Below, one piece after another: positions 4,099-6,382 of a DNA stretch of 6,382 bases. The first letter of the stretch is position 1, and every line of letters begins with the position of its first letter. The stretch comes from DATFJZ01 sp034660495 (GTDB lineage: Bacteria; Desulfobacterota; Desulfobacteria; Desulfobacterales; Desulfobacteraceae), in NCBI GenBank assembly GCA_034660495.1, contig JAYEJJ010000037.1:1-6382 (forward strand), written 5' to 3'. Below the pieces are notes generated by a model, which saw nothing but the letters and a program-made list of their open reading frames with translations, did not search any database and had not been told where the DNA came from. The position numbers were made by a program, and so were the translations under genes.

Positions 4099-5913
4099 TT
4101 AATTTTTTGCTGATGCGGCTTTCAGAGCCTCCAGATCCTCCCATCTGGCGTATAACCGGTCAATTTTTTCCTGGGCACGGGTAAGATCAGTGTAAAGCAG
4201 GTTCATTTTTTCAGGATGATTGACAAGGTCAGGATCTTTTGTTTTGGATTCAATTTCTGCAGCGATTGTTTCTGCTGACAGGATTTTTTCCTCAATATTG
4301 CCCAGTTCAAATTTGTCATTAAAGGAAAAAACAGGCAGGGCGTTTTTTTTCTTTGCCGGAGGGTCCTTTTTGACTGGCTGCTGTTTTTTTTGAATTTCCT
4401 TTTTCCGGGACAGGCACTGGGTATAATCGGCAAAGATCTCTGCGTTTCCATGGCCATCCAGGTAAAGAATCGAATGGGTGACATTGTTGAGAAGAAACCG
4501 GTCGTGGGAAACAAGGACCACAGCGCCGGGGAATTCCAGGATGCTCTGCTCAAGAACTTCAAGGGAGGGAATATCAAGATCATTGGTGGGTTCGTCAAGG
4601 AGAAGCACATCTGCCGGTTGGAGCATAAGATCGGCAATCAAAATTCTTGCCTTTTCTCCCCCTGACAACTGCCTGACCGGCTGGACAAGCTGATCAGGCG
4701 TAAAGAGAAATTTTTTAGCCCAGGTGACAATGTGGATGCTTTTGCCCTGGTAGACCACAGCATCACTGTTGGTGGGGCTTAATGCCTCTTTCAGGGTAAT
4801 ATCAGGATCAAGGCGTTCCCGGTTCTGGTCAAACACGGCAACCTTGAGCTGGTCGGCCGTTTTTATTTGTCCGGTGTCGGGCTGGATTTCATGGTTGAGA
4901 ATTTTCATCAAAGTGGTTTTGCCGCTGCCGTTTTCTCCCATAAGCCCCAGGGTGATTCCCGGTGTCAGTTCAATATTGATATCCTTGAAAAGGGGCCGCC
5001 CGCCCATGGATTTTCCCACATGTTTACAGACCAGAAGCTTTTTGGTTCTGCGGGATGAGGCATTAAAGCGGATATCCACTTTTTGAGTCTGCTGGTTTCT
5101 GTTTTTCAGCGAGGACAGGTCGTCCTTTAATCTTTCAGCCTGATCAATACGGTACCGGGCCTTGGTGGCTCTTGCCTTGGGGCCTCTGCTCAGCCATTCA
5201 TTCTCCCGTCTCACTTTGTTGGCCAGACTCTGTTCCTGTTTCTGCTGTTCTTCTAATAGTTTTTCCCTGTGTTTTCTGAATTTAAGGTAACTCCCGGTAA
5301 CACAGAGCACCCCCTGGGGAAAGCACTGGCCGATTTCCATGATCCGGTGGGCTGTATTTTCAAGAAAGCAGCGGTCGTGACTGACCACCACAAAAGCAAA
5401 GTCCGATCTTTTCAACAGGGTTTCAAGCCAGATCCGTCCATTGATGTCAAGATGATTTGTGGGTTCATCAAGGAGAAGCAGATCCGGTGCCTGGGCAAGG
5501 GCCCTGATAATGGCCAGTTTTTTCCGCCATCCCCCGGAAAGTTCACCGCATTTCTGGGTGTCACTCAAAAACCCGGCAGTTCCTGTTAACTGCTTAACTG
5601 TCCTGTACTGGGTCTGTTCTTCCATGTCTGTTGATGAAAGGGCCTGAAACAGGATTTCTGATATGGTTTTTTCAGGGTCAAGCACATCTTCCTGGGGCAG
5701 GTACACCACCCTGGCCAGGTTTTGCAGGTATCTTTCCCCGGCTTCAGGGGGTTCCAAATCGGCCAGAAGTTTTAAAAGCGTTGATTTTCCGCTGCCGTTG
5801 CCGCCGATAAGGCCGAGGCGTTCATCCTTTTGTATATTGATATCAAGCCCGGCAAACAGAGGTGTTTCGCCAAATGATTTGTGTATGGATTTATAGCTGC
5901 AGAGAAGGGTCAT
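4099..5913 (-). CDS. uup: ABC-F family ATPase, Uup type
   Basis: This 604-residue protein has two ABC ATPase domains and no transmembrane segment, as in the ABC-F group, whose members act on ribosomes or nucleic acid rather than in transport. NBD1 has Walker A GGNGSGKST (37-45), signature LSGGWRKK (125-132), Walker B LLLLDEPTNHLD (145-156) and H-loop SHDR (178-181). A basic helical linker (about 205-275, including the Uup-like WLSRGPKARATKAR) leads to NBD2, with GENGSGKTT (326-334), LSGGEKAR (416-423), LLLDEPTNDLD (437-447) and SHDR (469-472). A Lys/Pro-rich stretch (505-524) then leads to a C-terminal coiled coil (about 535-604), the domain by which Uup binds branched DNA. Length and order match Uup (about 635 residues in E. 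coli), which is linked to ribosome function and to suppressing transposon excision and tandem-repeat deletion. All catalytic motifs look intact. The start lies 5 bases after the upstream stop, without its own strong ribosome-binding site, so translation is probably coupled. Confidence 0.88.
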   Translation of the reverse strand: MTLLCSYKSIHKSFGETPLFAGLDINIQKDERLGLIGGNGSGKSTLLKLLADLEPPEAGERYLQNLARVVYLPQEDVLDPEKTISEILFQALSSTDMEEQTQYRTVKQLTGTAGFLSDTQKCGELSGGWRKKLAIIRALAQAPDLLLLDEPTNHLDINGRIWLETLLKRSDFAFVVVSHDRCFLENTAHRIMEIGQCFPQGVLCVTGSYLKFRKHREKLLEEQQKQEQSLANKVRRENEWLSRGPKARATKARYRIDQAERLKDDLSSLKNRNQQTQKVDIRFNASSRRTKKLLVCKHVGKSMGGRPLFKDINIELTPGITLGLMGENGSGKTTLMKILNHEIQPDTGQIKTADQLKVAVFDQNRERLDPDITLKEALSPTNSDAVVYQGKSIHIVTWAKKFLFTPDQLVQPVRQLSGGEKARILIADLMLQPADVLLLDEPTNDLDIPSLEVLEQSILEFPGAVVLVSHDRFLLNNVTHSILYLDGHGNAEIFADYTQCLSRKKEIQKKQQPVKKDPPAKKKNALPVFSFNDKFELGNIEEKILSAETIAAEIESKTKDPDLVNHPEKMNLLYTDLTRAQEKIDRLYARWEDLEALKAASAKN

Positions 5914-5918
5914 GGGCG

Positions 5919-6158
5919 TTATGATTTATTTGTCTTTTGGGTTTCCATTTTCTTGTACACTCGGACCATTTTTACAATAAAGCCTGCCATGAGGGTAAGG
6001 CTTATCAGGATCATCAGGGATGCCGCAAAAAAGGTCATGATAAAGTTGAACGGGTTGTTCAGGCCATAGGCGCCGCGTAACAGATCAATTCCAAAAAACA
6101 GGAAAAAAGCCGATACCAGGGTAAGAACAAGCTGCAGGGGCCACCAGTAGTATTTCAT
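5919..6158 (-). CDS. Small two-helix inner-membrane protein
   Basis: This 79-residue protein is not one I recognise. It has two hydrophobic helices, about residues 5-26 (WWPLQLVLTLVSAFFLFFGI and flank) and 39-64 (FIMTFFAASLMILISLTLMA and flank), joined by a short loop (RGAYGLNNPFN), and a basic C-terminus (VRVYKKMETQKTNKS) expected in the cytoplasm. It is the first gene of a probable two-gene operon with the ABC-F gene, which begins 5 bases after its stop. The start is set by AAGGA six bases before the ATG at 6158. That ribosome-binding site and start are duplicated immediately upstream. Function unknown. Confidence 0.7.
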   Translation of the reverse strand: MKYYWWPLQLVLTLVSAFFLFFGIDLLRGAYGLNNPFNFIMTFFAASLMILISLTLMAGFIVKMVRVYKKMETQKTNKS

Positions 6159-6188
6159 AGAATGTCCTTATTTCATAGAATGTCCTTA
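6151..6188. repeat. 18-bp tandem duplication of ribosome-binding site and start codon
   Basis: Bases 6151-6188 are periodic with an 18-base unit. On the minus strand each unit carries AAGGA, a 6-base spacer and ATG AAA. The downstream copy starts the 79-aa gene (ATG at 6158). The upstream copy (ATG at 6176-6174) reads Met-Lys-TAA (stop at 6170-6168), and this TAA overlaps the TAAGGA of the second ribosome-binding site. Eighteen is divisible by three, so both starts share a frame and the stop separates them. Confidence 0.95.
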
Positions 6189-6382
6189 GTTTTGACTATA
6201 CGTCTGTGAGTCACAATCTGCTGTAACCCGGTTATCAAGTTTTTATGGAAGAGCTGATTAAGAGCCCTCAGCGGTTGCCTGTCAGGAACATTGAGAACCT
6301 AAGGAGATAAGACTTTTTCCCTGCCAGGCGTTGCGACAATCAAGCTGTTTGAGGACCAATGGCCGCAGGTCGCCGATTTTTA
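6189..6382. other. Right-end region, no supported gene
   Basis: No gene can be supported. On the minus strand TATAGT (6200-6195) is a fair -10 for the membrane-protein/ABC-F operon, but no matching -35 stands at normal spacing; GTTACAG is about 20 bases away. A short plus-strand frame at 6245-6310 (21 residues) lacks a ribosome-binding site. From about 6303 to the window end a plus-strand frame and minus-strand frames stay open and more GC-rich, so a gene may begin near or beyond the edge; an isolated AAGGAG sits at 6301-6306. Confidence 0.4.

Noticed and set aside
6245..6310. 21-residue plus-strand ORF (MEELIKSPQR...)
   Set aside because: No ribosome-binding site, no recognisable domain, and too short to support by itself.
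6303..6382. Open frames running off the right edge as a partial gene or IS end
   Set aside because: No start codon at proper spacing from the AAGGAG at 6301, no terminal inverted repeat and no recognisable protein motif in the 80 bases available.

Overview
The window (6382 bases, with a 100-N assembly gap) is probably chromosomal DNA of a moderately AT-rich Gram-negative bacterium. A sulfate-reducing Desulfobacteraceae-type deltaproteobacterium is my best guess from the style of the proteins; nothing here is diagnostic. The left 830 bases are clearly AT-richer than the rest and look like decaying accessory DNA. The rest looks like ordinary chromosome.

Layout. (1) 85-492 is the C-terminal remnant of an AbiEii/AbiGii-type nucleotidyltransferase toxin. 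Its last 174 bases occur again at 560-806. That second copy carries no substitutions, but is expanded by five short tandem duplications, one of them an octamer present seven times. (2) 832-1119 has no gene but contains two more perfect tandem duplications (10 and 13 bp) just before the next gene. (3) 1120-2475 (+) encodes a UDPGP/UAP-type sugar-nucleotide pyrophosphorylase homologue with a damaged or non-standard 5' end. (4) 2666-2965 (+) encodes a small stand-alone CBM48/AMPK-type glycogen-binding domain protein, preceded by a long imperfect hairpin. (5) 3062-3934 (+) encodes a secreted, membrane-anchored coiled-coil protein with 11-residue repeats. It is interrupted by the gap, and a perfect 122-base repeat lies on both sides of the gap. 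(6) On the minus strand, converging on it, are a 79-aa two-helix membrane protein (6158-5919) and, 5 bases downstream, an ABC-F ATPase of the Uup type (5913-4099). They look like a two-gene operon. (7) 6189-6382 holds no gene I can support.

How the parts relate. The UDPGP-like enzyme and the CBM48 protein are neighbours on one strand, and both fit glucan or glycogen metabolism; that link is inference. The coiled-coil gene seems to have its own promoter (TTGACA, 17 bp, TAGTAT), placed so close to its ATG that the mRNA may be leaderless.

The most unusual signal is structural rather than a gene. Short, perfect, newly arisen tandem duplications of largely non-repetitive sequence (unit lengths 6, 8, 8, 9, 10, 13 and 18 bp) recur across the non-coding and pseudogene DNA. 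One duplicates a ribosome-binding site plus start codon, making a two-codon leader (Met-Lys-stop). Another duplicates the ATG region upstream of the pyrophosphorylase-like gene.
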